Part shown: in pieces, positions 62,195-64,000 of the stretch
How positions within the stretch are numbered: position 1 is the first letter of the stretch
How the letters are laid out: every line of letters begins with the position of its first letter
Assembly (NCBI GenBank): GCA_045106475.1
Contig: JBGCEO010000025.1
Coordinates: 140,019-204,018, forward strand
Reading direction: 5' to 3'
Length of the DNA stretch: 64,000 nucleotides
Origin: Granulosicoccus sp045106475
Lineage (GTDB): Bacteria; Pseudomonadota; Gammaproteobacteria; Granulosicoccales; Granulosicoccaceae
Made by a program: the position numbers and the translations under genes
The notes under the pieces: generated by a model
Told to the model about the DNA's origin: nothing
Seen by the model: the letters and a program-made list of their open reading frames with translations, nothing else
The model's database searches: none

Positions 62195-63658
62195 TCAGAA
62201 GAGGTCCGCGCCAAAGTTAGTAGCAGTGTCCATTTCTGGCGCACGTGGCGTTATGAATCCAGTAGGATCAAACGGCTTACGAGCGATGAAGGTTCCATCG
62301 CCTGCCTTCGCCTTTAATTCTCCACCGTCTACAACAATGCGCCCTTGATTGATAACGGTGACGGGCCAACCTTTTAGCTCCCAACCTTCGAACGGTGTGT
62401 AATCCATATTGTCGTGCATACCCGCTGCAGTAACCTGGGTTGTCTTGTTCGGATCCCAGATAGCAATGTCAGCGTCATAAGCAATGGCAATAGATCCTTT
62501 ACGATCATCCATTCCGAATAGTCTGGCTGCATTGGTAGCTGTAAGCGCAACAAAAGTACCCAGACTTATACGGCCTTTCTGCACGCCTTCAGAAAAGAGC
62601 AGCGGTGCTCGAAGTTCGATACCGGGCAAGCCATTAGCAATACGATTGAACGGAGGATTATCACCAGCAGAGAGTTTGCCGGAGCTATCAAAGCGGTAGG
62701 GTGCATGGTCTGACGAATAAAGCTGCAGACTCCCGGCATTCAAATGTCGCCACATATCGATCTGCGTTTGCGCATCGCGAAGCGGTGGTGAGCAACAGAA
62801 TTTCGCTCCTTCAGCACCTTCACGGTTCAAATCCTCAGCGGTTAAGAACAGGTATTGCGGGCATGTCTCTCCAAAGATCATGCGTCCATCCATACGTGCT
62901 TCGGCTACCGCACGTGCACCCGCATCCGTTGAGATATGAACGAACAAAAGCGGTGCTTCTACGAACGAAGCCAGCGCAATACCGCGACGAACGGCCTCAA
63001 CTTCCGATGCGGCAGGATGGCTGACTGCATGGTATTTTGGCGCATCATAGCCTCGATCAATCAAGCGTTCGACCATCCATTTGATCATCGCGTTGTTTTC
63101 AGCATGCACCATCGTCAAGCCACCGTTGTTGCGAGCCATGACCAGGATGTCGAGAAATTGCTCGTCCGAAACTATCATCTTGTCGTAGGTCATAAATACC
63201 TTGAACGAGGTGATGCCGCGAGCAAAGGCTGCAGGCAACTCTTCGTTAATGGCACTCTCTGTCGGGTCTGTGACAATCAGGTGATAGGAGTAATCAAGAA
63301 CGGAGTTAGGTGCAGCGCGATCATCATAGAGACGCAGCACATCAGAGATCGTCTGCCCACGATGCTGCGCGGCAAACGGTACAATGGTCGTATTGCCACC
63401 AAAAGCTGCTGATACGCTGCCACTAAAGTAATCATCCGAGGTCATCGCGCCGGTTGCCGATTCCTGTGCAATGTGGCAGTGCGTTTCGATACCACCGGGT
63501 AATACATACTTACCAGTTGCGTCTATGGTATTGCGCGCGTCACCCAGATCAGTGCCCAATGCAGCGATCTTGCCGTCTCGAATACCCACGTCGGCTTTAA
63601 ACGTAGCGCAGGTATTAACAACAGTGCCGTTTGTGATAATCGTATCGAACGTCGCCAT
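62195..63658 (-). CDS. hydA: Dihydropyrimidinase / D-hydantoinase
   Basis: A 487-residue binuclear metal amidohydrolase with the full set: His60 and His62 in ETHCHI, carboxylated Lys153 in SFKVFMTYDK, His185 in VHAEN, His241 in VHIST and Asp317 in SSDHAPY. It opens hydantoins or dihydropyrimidines to N-carbamoyl amino acids. Length and motif order match the family. Its stop lies 9 bases before the racemase start. No N-carbamoyl amino acid hydrolase is in the window; one may lie beyond the right end. Confidence 0.94.
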   Translation of the reverse strand: MATFDTIITNGTVVNTCATFKADVGIRDGKIAALGTDLGDARNTIDATGKYVLPGGIETHCHIAQESATGAMTSDDYFSGSVSAAFGGNTTIVPFAAQHRGQTISDVLRLYDDRAAPNSVLDYSYHLIVTDPTESAINEELPAAFARGITSFKVFMTYDKMIVSDEQFLDILVMARNNGGLTMVHAENNAMIKWMVERLIDRGYDAPKYHAVSHPAASEVEAVRRGIALASFVEAPLLFVHISTDAGARAVAEARMDGRMIFGETCPQYLFLTAEDLNREGAEGAKFCCSPPLRDAQTQIDMWRHLNAGSLQLYSSDHAPYRFDSSGKLSAGDNPPFNRIANGLPGIELRAPLLFSEGVQKGRISLGTFVALTATNAARLFGMDDRKGSIAIAYDADIAIWDPNKTTQVTAAGMHDNMDYTPFEGWELKGWPVTVINQGRIVVDGGELKAKAGDGTFIARKPFDPTGFITPRAPEMDTATNFGADLF

Positions 63659-63661
63659 GAT

Positions 63662-64000
63662 TCAGTTTCTCTTTAGGTCGTTTAATCGCTGATCCAGGCG
63701 CGATAACAATCGTGTAAGCTCTACATGATCTTCAGCACTTAATCGTGGACCCGGCAACCTCGCTGCGTTGCAATCAAGAGCGCCTCTGCGATGCAAAATT
63801 TCTTTACGGATAGCGAGACCGGCACCGGGTTGCTGCTCAAGTCGGATAAGCGGCAGGTAGGCATCAAACAGATCACTAGCCTGCTCATGCGCGCCCTCAT
63901 TGCACAGTCGCACAACATTAACCAGCATTTCGGGAAACGCAAACCCAGTCATTGCACCATCTGCGCCCCGTGCCATTTCTTCGGGTAGGAACAAACCACC
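63662..64000 (-). CDS. Dihydrodipicolinate synthase family aldolase, 5' part cut by window end
   Basis: Only the C-terminal ~113 residues are present: GGLFLPEEMARGADGAMTGFAFPEM and VRLCNEGAHEQASDLFDAYLPLIR are typical of DapA-family TIM-barrel aldolases, and the frame is open to the window edge. It ends 3 bases before the dihydropyrimidinase start, so it is in the same operon. Members cleave or form keto acids from pyruvate and aldehydes. The catalytic lysine lies outside the window, so the reaction cannot be judged. Confidence 0.85.
   Translation of the reverse strand, partial: GGLFLPEEMARGADGAMTGFAFPEMLVNVVRLCNEGAHEQASDLFDAYLPLIRLEQQPGAGLAIRKEILHRRGALDCNAARLPGPRLSAEDHVELTRLLSRLDQRLNDLKRN

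Noticed and set aside
62820..62840. tRNA-like T-loop sequence (GGTTCAAATCC)
   Set aside because: Lies inside the dihydropyrimidinase gene with no cloverleaf around it.

Overview
The window reads as a chromosomal segment of a heterotrophic, probably marine Gammaproteobacterium. The evidence is a full-length HrpB helicase, DUF938, DUF3144 and amphi-Trp proteins, a ChaC-type cyclotransferase, roughly balanced base composition, and an abundance of ABC uptake systems for small organic solutes. No rRNA, tRNA, integrase, transposase or CRISPR array was seen. The exact genus cannot be fixed from the sequence; a Granulosicoccus-like lineage is only a guess.

Left part (1-15 kb). hrpB is followed by a convergent minus-strand sugar or sugar-acid operon (11036 to 2556): ABC ATPase, binding protein, two permeases, short-chain dehydrogenase, lactonase, hydroxypyruvate-isomerase-like protein and a LacI repressor. 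A LacI-type operator lies in its leader. Next is a small arsenic cluster (arsR, aquaporin, arsH), a secreted lipoprotein and an amphi-Trp protein.

15-25 kb. A 1030-residue ABC-exporter-like protein has lost every ATPase motif, carries a large insert and ends in a cyclic-nucleotide-binding domain. Convergent to it is a secreted protein with four beta/gamma-crystallin domains. Then comes an operon (24829 to 20927) with a nitrate/sulfonate-type ABC importer followed by a three-gene cobalt nitrile hydratase or thiocyanate hydrolase, whose beta subunit is split in two.

25-42 kb. A glycine-betaine-type importer with a fused double permease precedes a methylamine-type catabolic region. Two dimethylglycine-dehydrogenase-like flavoproteins and two choline-kinase-like phosphotransferases sit in mirror image around a DeoR regulator and a long nested inverted repeat. 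An acetamidase/formamidase, three short-chain dehydrogenases and a PEP-hydrolase-family protein accompany them.

42-47.5 kb. This stretch holds a secreted RCC1/fibronectin protein, a pair normally seen with PQQ alcohol dehydrogenases (beta-propeller and ABC-type binding protein) but without the dehydrogenase, and a membrane diguanylate cyclase.

47.7-52.8 kb. This is the most intriguing locus: a five-gene minus-strand operon. It encodes an archaeo-eukaryotic-type primase fused to a HAD phosphatase, two unrecognised proteins, an ATP-dependent polynucleotide ligase with a long Lys-Ser tail encoded by 31 hexanucleotide repeats, and an exonuclease/endonuclease/phosphatase-family nuclease. Together they look like a Ku-less, modular DNA end-repair or conflict system.

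53-64 kb. Several single genes (TolB-like propeller, ChaC, DUF5519, DUF3144, DUF938) are followed by an importer and a hydantoin/pyrimidine-type catabolic operon: dihydropyrimidinase, Asp/Glu/hydantoin racemase, amidohydrolase, and a DapA-family gene cut by the window end.
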